DNA of 58,169 nucleotides, from positions 1-58,169 of the forward strand of contig NZ_CAGKLC010000025.1 of NCBI RefSeq assembly GCF_903469665.1, in the 5' to 3' direction. The position numbers and the translations under genes are program-made. This DNA comes from Flavobacterium sp. UGB4466 (GTDB taxonomy: Bacteria > Bacteroidota > Bacteroidia > Flavobacteriales > Flavobacteriaceae). Every line of letters starts with the position of its first letter. Positions within the stretch are counted from its first letter, which is position 1. Of the stretch, positions 17,655-25,396 are shown one piece after another. A model generated the notes under the pieces. It was not told where the DNA came from. It saw only the letters and a list, made by a program, of their open reading frames with translations, and did no database searches.

Positions 17655-17697
17655 ACAAAAAAAGGTGAATAAGATTATTAGTTTTATAATAATTTTA

Positions 17698-17705
17698 TAT
17701 CTTTG
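17698..17705 (+). promoter_or_regulatory. -7 box TATCTTTG upstream of the YceD-rpmF operon
   Basis: TATCTTTG matches TAnnTTTG and is followed by a GCACC start region about 55 bp before the YceD-like gene. No clear -33 TTG is found at the usual distance. Confidence 0.45.
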
Positions 17706-17760
17706 CACCCCAATTCAGGCATCTGAGTTTTAGATACGGATTGGACAAATTGATGTTGAA

Positions 17761-18303
17761 ATGAGCAAAACAAAAGAATTTTTAATTCCTTTCGTAGGAT
17801 TAAAACTAGGAAAACACCATTTTGAGTATCAAATAAGTAACACGTTCTTTGCGAACTTTGATTACGACGAATTTCAAAGTTCGGATATCAAAGTAGGTTT
17901 AGTTTTAGATAAGAAAAGCAACATGTTAGAGTTGGAATTCAAACACAAAGGAACTGTAAATGTACCTTGTGATCTGACAAGCGAAGATTTTGATTTGCCT
18001 TTAAAAGGTAAAATGAAATTAATTGTTCGTTTTGGAGAAGAATTCAATAACGATAATGAAGAGCTTTTAATCTTACCGCATGGAGAACATGAAATTGATG
18101 TAGCACAGTACATTTATGAAATGATTGCACTGTCGGTACCTCTAAAACGAGTTCATCCAGGAGTGAAAGACGGCAGTTTGCAAACTGATGCTTTAAAAAA
18201 ACTGAATGAGCTAACGGTTAAAGAAGAGAAAAAAGAGAGTAAACAAGAAGAAGATATTGACCCGCGTTGGGACAAATTAAAGAAACTATTAACGGATAAA
18301 TAA
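17761..18303 (+). CDS. YceD/DUF177 family protein
   Basis: A 180-residue cytoplasmic protein of the YceD (DUF177) family, whose members are almost always encoded directly before ribosomal protein L32 and are linked to 23S rRNA accumulation. Residues about 15-130 carry the domain (HHFEYQISNTFF, DVPCDLTSEDF-like region, GEEFNNDNEELL). The C-terminal 40 residues are charged (EEKKESKQEEDIDPRWDKL). The gene is 9 bp upstream of rpmF and clearly in the same operon. The Cys pairs seen in some family members are absent. Confidence 0.9.
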   Translation: MSKTKEFLIPFVGLKLGKHHFEYQISNTFFANFDYDEFQSSDIKVGLVLDKKSNMLELEFKHKGTVNVPCDLTSEDFDLPLKGKMKLIVRFGEEFNNDNEELLILPHGEHEIDVAQYIYEMIALSVPLKRVHPGVKDGSLQTDALKKLNELTVKEEKKESKQEEDIDPRWDKLKKLLTDK

Positions 18304-18312
18304 TATAGTAAA

Positions 18313-18507
18313 ATGGCACATCCTAAGAGAAAAATCTCGAAAACAAGAAGAGATAAGAGAAGAACACATTATAAAGCTACTGTAGCTCAAATCGCTACAT
18401 GTCCTATTACTGGAGAAGCACATTTATACCACAGAGCTTACTGGCATGAAGGTAAAATGTACTACAGAGGGCAAGTTGTTATCGATAAATCTGTAGCGGT
18501 TGCTTAA
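18313..18507 (+). CDS. rpmF: 50S ribosomal protein L32
   Basis: A 64-residue basic ribosomal protein. The N terminus [19 protein letters not shown] is diagnostic for L32, followed by [15 protein letters not shown]. Only one Cys is present, so this is the zinc-free form. It is translated right behind the YceD-like gene and followed by a terminator, which separates ribosomal from fatty-acid gene expression. Confidence 0.98.
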   Translation: MAHPKRKISKTRRDKRRTHYKATVAQIATCPITGEAHLYHRAYWHEGKMYYRGQVVIDKSVAVA

Positions 18508-18530
18508 TACGTTTTTGTAAATGATACTGG

Positions 18531-18558
18531 AACTCTCACATAGTGAGAGTTTTTTTTG
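18531..18558 (+). terminator. Rho-independent terminator after rpmF
   Basis: AACTCTCAC (18531-18539) pairs with GTGAGAGTT (18543-18551) across a 3-nt loop, followed by a run of T. It lies 24 bp after the rpmF stop. Confidence 0.8.
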
Positions 18559-18680
18559 TTGGTTATACTTTTCTTTTTTTAAGAAAATAACTGCAAATTA
18601 ATTTCGTTTTTTTTTGTAATTTTCAAGTCTTTTAAAAATTTTTCAGATACGCTGTATTTGAAACGAAATAATTGAATATA

Positions 18681-19679
18681 ATGAATACAATCACAGCCGC
18701 AATTACCGCTGTTGGAGCTTACGTTCCAGACTTTGTACTTTCGAACAAAGTTTTGGAAACGATGGTCGATACCAATGACGAATGGATTACTACTCGTACC
18801 GGAATTAAAGAAAGAAGGATTTTAAAAGATGCTGATAAAGGAACATCGTTTCTTGCTATAAAAGCAGCACAGGATTTAATAGCAAAAGCTAATATTGATC
18901 CGTTAGAGATTGATCTGATTATAATGGCAACAGCTACAGCAGATATGCCGGTAGCCTCTACTGGAGTTTTTGTTGCGACAGAAATTGGAGCTACCAATGC
19001 ATTTGCTTACGATTTGCAGGCGGCATGTTCAAGTTTCTTATACGGAATGTCTACCGCTGCAGCTTATGTGCAGTCAGGAAGATATAAAAAAGTACTATTA
19101 ATTGGTGCCGATAAAATGTCATCAATTGTAGATTATACAGACAGAGCAACTTGTATTATTTTTGGTGACGGAGCGGGAGCCGTTTTATTCGAACCCAATT
19201 ATGAAGGCTTAGGCTTACAAGATGAATACTTACGAAGCGACGGTGTAGGACGCGATTTTCTTAAAATTTCTGCAGGAGGTTCTTTAACTCCAACTACAGC
19301 GGAGACCGTACAAAACAAACAACACAATATTATTCAGGACGGAAAAACCGTTTTTAAATACGCTGTAACCAATATGGCTGATGCCAGCGAATTGATTTTG
19401 CAAAGAAACAATCTTACGAATCAGGATGTGAATTGGTTAGTGCCACATCAGGCAAACAGACGTATCATCGATGCTACTGCAAACAGAATGAATCTTGAGG
19501 ATTCAAAAGTACTGGTGAATATTGAAAAATATGGTAACACCACTTCAGCTACGTTACCATTAGTATTAAGCGACTTTGAACATTTGCTTAAAAAAGGAGA
19601 TAATATTATTTTTGCCGCTTTTGGTGGAGGATTCACTTGGGGATCTATTTACCTAAAATGGGCATACGATAAAAAATAA
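18681..19679 (+). CDS. fabH: Beta-ketoacyl-ACP synthase III
   Basis: Starts fatty-acid synthesis by condensing acetyl-CoA (or a branched starter) with malonyl-ACP. The catalytic triad is visible: Cys in LQAACSSFLYG, His in WLVPHQANRR and Asn in EKYGNTTSATLPL. The start is taken at the ATG at 18681 (MNTITAAITAVGAYVP), giving 332 residues. An upstream in-frame TTG at 18672 would add only three residues and is less likely. It is followed by accB after 23 bp, the usual fab/acc grouping downstream of rpmF. Confidence 0.96.
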   Translation: MNTITAAITAVGAYVPDFVLSNKVLETMVDTNDEWITTRTGIKERRILKDADKGTSFLAIKAAQDLIAKANIDPLEIDLIIMATATADMPVASTGVFVATEIGATNAFAYDLQAACSSFLYGMSTAAAYVQSGRYKKVLLIGADKMSSIVDYTDRATCIIFGDGAGAVLFEPNYEGLGLQDEYLRSDGVGRDFLKISAGGSLTPTTAETVQNKQHNIIQDGKTVFKYAVTNMADASELILQRNNLTNQDVNWLVPHQANRRIIDATANRMNLEDSKVLVNIEKYGNTTSATLPLVLSDFEHLLKKGDNIIFAAFGGGFTWGSIYLKWAYDKK

Positions 19680-19702
19680 ATCAAAACTAAAAACGAATCA
19701 TT

Positions 19703-20191
19703 ATGGATTTAAAAGAAATTCAAAACCTAATCAAATTTGTAGCAAATTCGGGTGTTGCAGAAGTAAAGTTGGAAATGGATGATGTGAAAATCACGATCAG
19801 AACAACTTTAGAAGGAAATGTAACTGAAACTACTTATGTACAGCAATTACCTGCTCAGGCAGCATTGCCACAAGCAGTTGCTCCTCAACAAACAGCTCCG
19901 GTAGTTGTAAATGTAAGTGCTGAGGCACCTGCTGCTGTTGAAGATTCTAAATTCATTACTATTAAATCTCCAATTATTGGAACTTTTTACAGAAAACCAT
20001 CTCCAGACAAACCAGTATTTACTGAAGTTGGAAGCACTATCGCAAAAGGTGATGTTCTTTGTGTAATTGAAGCAATGAAATTATTCAACGAAATCGAATC
20101 GGAAGTTTCAGGTAAAATTGTAAAAATTCTTGTTGACGATATGTCTCCTGTAGAATTTGACCAACCTTTATTCTTAGTTGATCCATCATAA
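19703..20191 (+). CDS. accB: Biotin carboxyl carrier protein of acetyl-CoA carboxylase
   Basis: A 162-residue carrier that holds biotin for acetyl-CoA carboxylase. The N-terminal part (1-60) is followed by an Ala/Pro/Gln-rich flexible linker (about 47-78) and the C-terminal biotinyl domain (about 85-161). The biotin-accepting Lys is in IEAMKLFNEIES; Leu replaces the more common Met after the Lys, a known tolerated variant. Two arrays of short tandem repeats separate it from accC. Confidence 0.97.
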   Translation: MDLKEIQNLIKFVANSGVAEVKLEMDDVKITIRTTLEGNVTETTYVQQLPAQAALPQAVAPQQTAPVVVNVSAEAPAAVEDSKFITIKSPIIGTFYRKPSPDKPVFTEVGSTIAKGDVLCVIEAMKLFNEIESEVSGKIVKILVDDMSPVEFDQPLFLVDPS

Positions 20192-20196
20192 ATAAA

Positions 20197-20291
20197 TTTA
20201 GATTTTAGATTTTAGATTTTAGATTGATCTGACAGAATTAATACAGACATCTCTAATTATCTAATTATCTAATTATCTAATTATCTAATTA
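20197..20291 (+). repeat. Two short tandem-repeat arrays between accB and accC
   Basis: Four perfect copies of the heptamer TTTAGAT occupy 20197-20224. Four perfect copies of the octamer CTAATTAT plus seven bases of a fifth occupy 20253-20291. The second array ends 7 bp before the accC start codon and thus replaces the normal translation-initiation region. Confidence 0.9.
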
Positions 20292-20298
20292 AAATAAG

Positions 20299-21648
20299 AT
20301 GTTTAAAAAAATATTAATTGCAAATAGAGGAGAAATTGCACTTCGTGTAATTCGTACATGTAAAGAAATGGGAATCAAAACTGTAGCAGTTTACTCTACA
20401 GCCGATGCTGAAAGTTTACATGTTAAGTTTGCTGATGAAGCGGTTTGTATTGGTCCCCCTCCAAGTAACTTATCGTATTTGAAAATGTCAAATATAATTG
20501 CTGCTGCCGAAATTACTAACGCAGATGCAATACATCCAGGTTATGGATTTCTTTCTGAGAATGCTAAATTCTCAAAAATTTGTCAGGAGCACGGAATCAA
20601 ATTTATTGGTGCAGCTCCTGAGATGATTGACAGAATGGGAGATAAAGCTTCTGCAAAAGCGACAATGAAAGCGGCAGGAGTTCCATGTGTACCAGGTTCT
20701 GACGGATTATTAGAATCTTTCGAACAAACACAAAAGTTAGCTAAAGAATTTGGTTACCCGGTAATGCTTAAAGCTACTGCCGGTGGTGGTGGAAAAGGAA
20801 TGCGTGCGGTATGGAAAGAAGATGAATTATTGAAAGCATGGGAAAGTGCACGTCAGGAAGCTGCCGCTGCATTTGGAAATGACGGAATGTACATGGAGAA
20901 ACTTATCGAAGAGCCACGTCATATCGAAATTCAGGTTGTTGGAGATTCATACGGAAAAGCATGTCACCTTTCTGAAAGAGATTGTTCTGTACAACGTCGT
21001 CACCAGAAATTAACTGAAGAAACACCTTCACCATTCATGACTGACGAATTGCGTGCGGCAATGGGAGAAGCGGCTGTAAAAGCGGCAGAATTCATTAAGT
21101 ACGAAGGAGCCGGAACAGTTGAGTTTTTGGTTGACAAACACAGAAACTTCTATTTCATGGAAATGAATACCCGTATTCAGGTGGAGCACCCGATCACTGA
21201 ACAAGTAATTGATTACGATTTAATTCGTGAGCAAATTATGGTAGCGGCCGGAATTCCAATTTCAGGAAAAAACTACTTACCACAATTACACGCCATCGAA
21301 TGCCGTATTAATGCTGAAGATCCTTATAACGATTTTCGTCCTTCACCAGGAAAAATTACTACGCTTCATATGCCGGGAGGGCACGGAGTACGTTTAGATA
21401 CTCACGTATATTCTGGTTACAGCATCCCGCCAAACTACGATTCGATGATTGCTAAGTTAATCACAACGGCACAATCAAGAGAAGAAGCTATCAGCAAAAT
21501 GCGTAGAGCTCTGGATGAATTTGTTATTGAAGGCATCAAAACTACAATACCATTCCATAGACAATTGATGGATGACCCAAGATATATTGCAGGAGATTAT
21601 ACTACTGCTTTTATGGATACATTTAAAATGAAACCTATAGAGGAATAG
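20299..21648 (+). CDS. accC: Biotin carboxylase subunit of acetyl-CoA carboxylase
   Basis: A 449-residue ATP-grasp enzyme that carboxylates the biotin on AccB. It begins with the standard [19 protein letters not shown]. Further motifs are [10 protein letters not shown], the glycine loop [10 protein letters not shown] (ATP site), CSVQRRHQK and [13 protein letters not shown], with the Glu/Asn/Arg active-site set. The length is normal. It is the last gene of the fab/acc group, followed by two terminator hairpins. Confidence 0.98.
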   Translation: MFKKILIANRGEIALRVIRTCKEMGIKTVAVYSTADAESLHVKFADEAVCIGPPPSNLSYLKMSNIIAAAEITNADAIHPGYGFLSENAKFSKICQEHGIKFIGAAPEMIDRMGDKASAKATMKAAGVPCVPGSDGLLESFEQTQKLAKEFGYPVMLKATAGGGGKGMRAVWKEDELLKAWESARQEAAAAFGNDGMYMEKLIEEPRHIEIQVVGDSYGKACHLSERDCSVQRRHQKLTEETPSPFMTDELRAAMGEAAVKAAEFIKYEGAGTVEFLVDKHRNFYFMEMNTRIQVEHPITEQVIDYDLIREQIMVAAGIPISGKNYLPQLHAIECRINAEDPYNDFRPSPGKITTLHMPGGHGVRLDTHVYSGYSIPPNYDSMIAKLITTAQSREEAISKMRRALDEFVIEGIKTTIPFHRQLMDDPRYIAGDYTTAFMDTFKMKPIEE

Positions 21649-21652
21649 AAGT

Positions 21653-21685
21653 AAAGGCTGTTGATTTTTCAACAGCCTTTTTTTA
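21653..21685 (+). terminator. Rho-independent terminator after accC
   Basis: A perfect 12-bp stem (21653-21664 with 21669-21680) with a TTTT loop and following T run lies 5 bp after the accC stop codon. Confidence 0.9.
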
Positions 21686-21700
21686 TGTTACCAACTGGTA

Positions 21701-21730
21701 AACCCGATAGGTTTTAGAACTTATCGGGTT
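21701..21730. terminator. Second hairpin after accC, CCCGATAGG family
   Basis: A 13-bp stem (21701-21713 with 21718-21730) has one G-T pair and is followed by T-rich sequence. It is related to the hairpins at 729-761 and 49418-49448. The remaining spacer to 21945 shows no gene; TTGGCAC at about 21816 is discussed under rejected observations. Confidence 0.6.
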
Positions 21731-21937
21731 TGTTTTTTAGTGAAGTAAACACTTTCGGTGTGTATTTTTTATACAGGTTTTGCCTGGGTTACACACTTTT
21801 TATAAATTTTAAATTTTGGCACAAATGATTTAATCCCTTTAAAAATAAGGACTTAAGTAATTGAAGGTACAACGTTTTCGTTACGGCATAATAATTTCAT
21901 TATCTAAAGCGTAAACAACTATTAATAATTTAAAACG

Positions 21938-22376
21938 TACACACTATGAAAAATTTATTTCTATCAGCCGCAATCGTTTTGGGAGGTTTAACATCATTTG
22001 CTTCAAATGCTCCAATTGCAAACACTATCGTTAAAACGGTTTCTGTTGCAGACGAATATACAGAGATCAAATTAGAAGAGATACCTGCTCCAATTACGGA
22101 AGCTTTGAAAAAAGCCTATCCAAGCGCTGTAGTTACAAAAGCGTATAAAAACGAAAAATCCGAGTACAAATTAGACGTTACAGTAGGAGAAAAGGTAGGT
22201 AATCTTTTTGCTAATGCAGACGGAACCTGGATTAAAAAATAAGGTAAAGCCGTTCTTATGTTTATACAAATTAAGAACATTAAAATAAAATTAAGAGTGC
22301 TTAAATATACACACTATGAAAAATTTATTTCTATCAGCCGCAATCGTTTTGGGAGGTTTAACATCATTTGCTTCAA
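21938..22376 (+). repeat. 69-bp perfect direct repeat at the start of two PepSY-like genes
   Basis: Positions 21938-22006 and 22308-22376 are identical over 69 bp, covering 8-10 bp upstream of the start codon and the whole signal-peptide coding region. This marks a recent duplication or gene conversion between the first two genes of the array. Confidence 0.95.
21946..22242 (+). CDS. Secreted PepSY-like protein, array member 1
   Basis: A 98-residue exported protein with a signal peptide (1-19, LGGLTSFAS). The single PepSY-like/BLIP-like domain (PF11396 type, about 40-98) shows the pattern EIPAPITEALKKAYPSA, then KAYKNEKSEYKLDVTVG, ending in DGTWIKK. Known two-repeat relatives bind unknown periplasmic ligands; no enzyme motif is present. 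First of six tandem paralogs, with signal sequence identical at DNA level to member 2. Probably periplasmic, as no lipobox or sorting domain is seen. Confidence 0.85.
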   Translation: MKNLFLSAAIVLGGLTSFASNAPIANTIVKTVSVADEYTEIKLEEIPAPITEALKKAYPSAVVTKAYKNEKSEYKLDVTVGEKVGNLFANADGTWIKK

Positions 22377-22612
22377 CTTCTCCAATATCAAATACAATCG
22401 TAAAAACAGCAGTTATCCAGGACGAGTACACTGAAATTAAAGTGGAAGAAGTTCCTGCTGCTGTAATCGATGCTCTTAAAAAAGCGTATCCGGATGCAAT
22501 ACTTTCAAAAGCATACAAAAATGAAAAAACGGAGTACAAACTGAGCGTTACAGTAGGAGACAAAGTAGGCTCTCTTTATGCAAATGCAGATGGAACCTGG
22601 ATCAAAAAATAA
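22316..22612 (+). CDS. Secreted PepSY-like protein, array member 2
   Basis: A 98-residue paralog of member 1. The first 20 residues are identical, and the domain is similar (EVPAAVIDALKKAYPDA, KAYKNEKTEYKLSVTVG, NADGTWIKK). It lies 73 bp after member 1. Divergence is concentrated just after the signal peptide and on the helix face, while the terminal DGTWIKK is kept. The spacer before it contains a 7-bp inverted repeat (GTTCTTA and complement) without a T run. Confidence 0.85.
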   Translation: MKNLFLSAAIVLGGLTSFASTSPISNTIVKTAVIQDEYTEIKVEEVPAAVIDALKKAYPDAILSKAYKNEKTEYKLSVTVGDKVGSLYANADGTWIKK

Positions 22613-22640
22613 TTAATAAGAACCATTAAAAAGGATCATT

Positions 22641-22931
22641 ATGAAAAAGTTAATCTTATCGGCAGCTATCGTGTTAGGTAGTTTGTCTATGCAGGCAGGA
22701 AATGGAACAATGACAGGTTTATTGGTGAAAACTGTAAGTGTTCAGGATGAATATAAAGAAGTTGATGCAGTTCCGGCTGCGATCAAAACCGCATTAGACA
22801 ATGCTTATCCGGGAGTAAAACTGGACAAAGCTTATGTAAATGCAAAGAAGGAGTATAAAATAGAGATAACCGTTAGAGGAGAAAAATCTACAGTTTATAC
22901 AGACGCTTCCGGAAATATTCTTAAAAAATAA
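22641..22931 (+). CDS. Secreted PepSY-like protein, array member 3
   Basis: A 96-residue paralog with signal peptide MKKLILSAAIVLGSLSMQAG. The domain (VPAAIKTALDNAYPGVKLDKAY, then KKEYKIEITVRGEKS) is slightly shorter and lacks the acidic pair before VPAA found in other members. The end is DASGNILKK. Its last 34 bp, from 22898 to the stop codon, are identical to those of member 4, another sign of exchange inside the array. It starts 28 bp after member 2. Confidence 0.85.
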   Translation: MKKLILSAAIVLGSLSMQAGNGTMTGLLVKTVSVQDEYKEVDAVPAAIKTALDNAYPGVKLDKAYVNAKKEYKIEITVRGEKSTVYTDASGNILKK

Positions 22932-22960
22932 CGATTAGTAACCCATAAAAACCATTTATT

Positions 22961-23257
22961 ATGAAAAAGTTAATTTTATCAGCAGCGATTGTTCTTGGAG
23001 GTTTATCCGTTCAGGCAGCGACTTCGACAGTGAAAACTTCAGACATTCAAGCTGTAGTTGTTCAGGATGAATATAAAGAAGTTAGTGCGGATGCAGTTCC
23101 AGCAGCAGTTAAATCAACAATCGAAAAATCTTTCCCTAACACAAAACTTGAAAAAGCGTATAAGAGTGAGAAGGATGAGTATAAATTGGAAATTTCCAGC
23201 GGAGATAAAAAATACACTGTGTTTACAGACGCTTCCGGAAATATTCTTAAAAAATAA
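22961..23257 (+). CDS. Secreted PepSY-like protein, array member 4
   Basis: A 98-residue paralog with signal peptide MKKLILSAAIVLGGLSVQAA and domain AVPAAVKSTIEKSFPNTKLEKAY, KSEKDEYKLEISSGDKKYTV. It ends DASGNILKK, and its 3' end is identical to that of member 3. The gene follows after 29 bp, so the array is very likely one transcript. Lys-rich like its neighbours. Confidence 0.85.
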   Translation: MKKLILSAAIVLGGLSVQAATSTVKTSDIQAVVVQDEYKEVSADAVPAAVKSTIEKSFPNTKLEKAYKSEKDEYKLEISSGDKKYTVFTDASGNILKK

Positions 23258-23303
23258 TTGCCTAATTTTATCAGCTAATAGTAATTAAAAAAAGCAAGTA
23301 CTT

Positions 23304-23609
23304 ATGAAAAAGTTAATTTTATCAGCTGTCATCATTTTAGGAGGTTTAGTAACGAATGCAGAAGCGACTACATTAAAAAAATCAGTTTTGAATGTCGTTA
23401 CATTTCAAGACGATTTTAAGGAAATAAAACCAGAAGCGCTTCCAGCTGAAGTTAAAGCGACTTTAGAAAAATCTTTTCCAGGTTCGAAGCTTGTAAAGGC
23501 TTATGTAAATCCGAAAAAGCAGTACAAATTAGAACTGAATTCCGGGGCTGATCAGGAGAAACATTTTGTTTTCACAAATGACAAAGGAGACATTTCCCCG
23601 AAATATTAA
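23304..23609 (+). CDS. Secreted PepSY-like protein, array member 5
   Basis: A 101-residue paralog, the most divergent of the six. The signal peptide is similar (MKKLILSAVIILGGL), and the domain reads ALPAEVKATLEKSFPGSKLVKAY, then NPKKQYKLELNSGADQEKHF with a three-residue insertion in the hairpin. It ends KGDISPKY instead of the usual aromatic/Lys-Lys end. Confidence 0.82.
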   Translation: MKKLILSAVIILGGLVTNAEATTLKKSVLNVVTFQDDFKEIKPEALPAEVKATLEKSFPGSKLVKAYVNPKKQYKLELNSGADQEKHFVFTNDKGDISPKY

Positions 23610-23620
23610 AAAAGAATAAT

Positions 23621-23917
23621 ATGAAAAAGTTAGCCTTATCAGTAGCAGTTGTTTTAGGAAGTTTATCCGTTTCTGCGAATACTGTTGTTTCTCAGGAGCA
23701 AATAAAAATTGCTGTTAATGTTCAGACAGAATATACAGAAGTTGCTGCAGATGCTGTACCAGCTGCTGTGAAAACGGCACTACAAACCGCTTATCCGGGT
23801 GCAAAACTTGCGAAAGCCTGGGTAAACGAAAAAAAGGAATATAAACTTGAGATATCAGTTGGGGACCAAAAGGCTACTGTTTTTTCAGATGTCAATGGCA
23901 ACTGGTTGAAGATATAA
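23621..23917 (+). CDS. Secreted PepSY-like protein, array member 6
   Basis: A 98-residue paralog with signal peptide MKKLALSVAVVLGSLSVSAN and domain AVPAAVKTALQTAYPGAKLAKAW, NEKKEYKLEISVGDQKATV, ending DVNGNWLKI. It begins 11 bp after member 5 and closes the array, followed by a terminator and then the sigma-54 activator gene on the same strand. Confidence 0.85.
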   Translation: MKKLALSVAVVLGSLSVSANTVVSQEQIKIAVNVQTEYTEVAADAVPAAVKTALQTAYPGAKLAKAWVNEKKEYKLEISVGDQKATVFSDVNGNWLKI

Positions 23918-23950
23918 TTAGGTGAATTTTAGATTTATGTTTTTGGTGAA

Positions 23951-23982
23951 AAAGAGATTGCGATAAGCAATCTCTTTTTTTT
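23951..23982 (+). terminator. Terminator closing the PepSY-like array
   Basis: AAAGAGATTGC (23951-23961) pairs with GCAATCTCTTT (23967-23977) across a 5-nt loop, followed by a long T run. It insulates the array from the response-regulator gene at 24047. Confidence 0.85.
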
Positions 23983-24046
23983 TACATAATTTTGTGAAAA
24001 GACAATTTTATTAGTATTATTTTAGCAAAAAAGTCCTCAGAAACAA

Positions 24047-25396
24047 ATGCCAAAGATATTACTGATAGAAGATGATATTTCGTTCTGCAAATTATTAGAG
24101 AAATTTCTAATCAAAAAAACATACGAAGTAGCTATTGCTTTCTCAGCTGCCGAAGCCAGAGTTGCAATCAAAAAAGAATCTTTCGATTTGATTTTAACAG
24201 ATCTCCGTTTACCTGATTCTGATGGTATCGGTCTTATGGCCGAAATTAAAACGGCATACCCTCAAGTTCCGGTAATTTTGATGACGGGCTACTCTGATGT
24301 TAATACTGCAGTGAAAGCGATCAAAAATGGAGCAGCCGATTACATTTCGAAACCTTTCAATCCTGATGAAGTTTTACTGGTCATCACAAATGCGTTAAAA
24401 GCTTCAGAAGAGGAGACGGATGAAGTAGTGGTGAAAGAGAAGAAAACCGCAAAAAAACAAACTACTGCCGAAAACGAATTTGTAAAAGGGATTTCGATAG
24501 CGTCTAAAAAACTTCTGGATCATATTCAATTGGTAAGTCCGACAGATATGTCGGTTTTAATTATTGGAGAGAGTGGAACAGGAAAAGAAATTATTGCCAA
24601 AAGTATCCATCAGCAAAGTTTAAGGAAAAACAATAATTTTATTGCAGTCGATTGCGGAGCTATTCCGAAAGAATTGGCAGCAAGTGAATTCTTCGGACAT
24701 CTAAAAGGATCTTTCACCGGTGCTATCAGCGACAAAATGGGTTATTTTGAAGCAGCTAATGGCGGAACGCTTTTTTTGGATGAAATTGGGAATCTTTCTT
24801 ATGAGAATCAAATTCAACTGTTAAGAGCACTTCAGGAACGAAAAATTAAACCTGTTGGAAGTAATAAAGAAATAAACGTCGATATTCGCATTATTACCGC
24901 TACGAATGAAGATTTGCGTGAGGCAGTAAAAAACGGCGATTTTAGAGAGGATTTATACCATAGAATCAACGAGTTTTCTATATTGTCGCCTTCTTTAAAA
25001 GAGCGGGAGGAAGATTTGATGGTTTTCGCCGATTATTTTCTGGAAAAAGCGAACCAGCAGCTGAACAAAGAGGTGATTGGATTTTCACCCGAAGTAGTTG
25101 CAATTTTTCAAAATTACAACTGGCCGGGAAATTTACGTGAATTGCAAAATTGTGTCAAACGTTCGACATTGTTGTCCAAAGGTGAATTTATCGAAAGTGA
25201 TGTTCTGCCGGCAGAGTTTTTTCAGATACAAAAGCCAACAAGTTCTAATGATAATTTTTCGTTATCTGAAAATGAAAGAGAAGCCATTATTCAGGCGTTA
25301 TCGAGAGCGCAAAATAACAAATCGGAAGCAGCAAAATTACTTAAGATTACCAGAAAAACACTTTACAATAAATTAAAGCATTACAATATAGATTAA
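24047..25396 (+). CDS. Sigma-54-dependent response regulator, NtrC family
   Basis: A 449-residue transcription activator. Receiver domain (about 1-120) with acidic pocket EDD and phospho-acceptor Asp in ILTDLRLPDSDG (about residue 53). AAA+ domain (about 148-365) with Walker A GESGTGKE, Walker B GGTLFLDEIG and the sigma-54 contact loop in the form GSFTGA (about residue 222) instead of GAFTGA. Fis-type helix-turn-helix at about 410-449 (NKSEAAKLLKITRKTLYNKL). RpoN is encoded at 49546-51006. The gene is convergent with a hybrid kinase, the stop codons overlapping within the tetramer TTAA. The target genes are not identifiable here; the PepSY-like array upstream is one candidate. Confidence 0.95.
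   Translation: MPKILLIEDDISFCKLLEKFLIKKTYEVAIAFSAAEARVAIKKESFDLILTDLRLPDSDGIGLMAEIKTAYPQVPVILMTGYSDVNTAVKAIKNGAADYISKPFNPDEVLLVITNALKASEEETDEVVVKEKKTAKKQTTAENEFVKGISIASKKLLDHIQLVSPTDMSVLIIGESGTGKEIIAKSIHQQSLRKNNNFIAVDCGAIPKELAASEFFGHLKGSFTGAISDKMGYFEAANGGTLFLDEIGNLSYENQIQLLRALQERKIKPVGSNKEINVDIRIITATNEDLREAVKNGDFREDLYHRINEFSILSPSLKEREEDLMVFADYFLEKANQQLNKEVIGFSPEVVAIFQNYNWPGNLRELQNCVKRSTLLSKGEFIESDVLPAEFFQIQKPTSSNDNFSLSENEREAIIQALSRAQNNKSEAAKLLKITRKTLYNKLKHYNID

Noticed and set aside
21816..21832. Sigma-54 promoter upstream of the PepSY-like array (TTGGCAC)
   Set aside because: The -24-like half TTGGCAC is good, but the -12 half at the right spacing reads ATTTA rather than a TTGC-type element, so it is not a convincing sigma-54 promoter.
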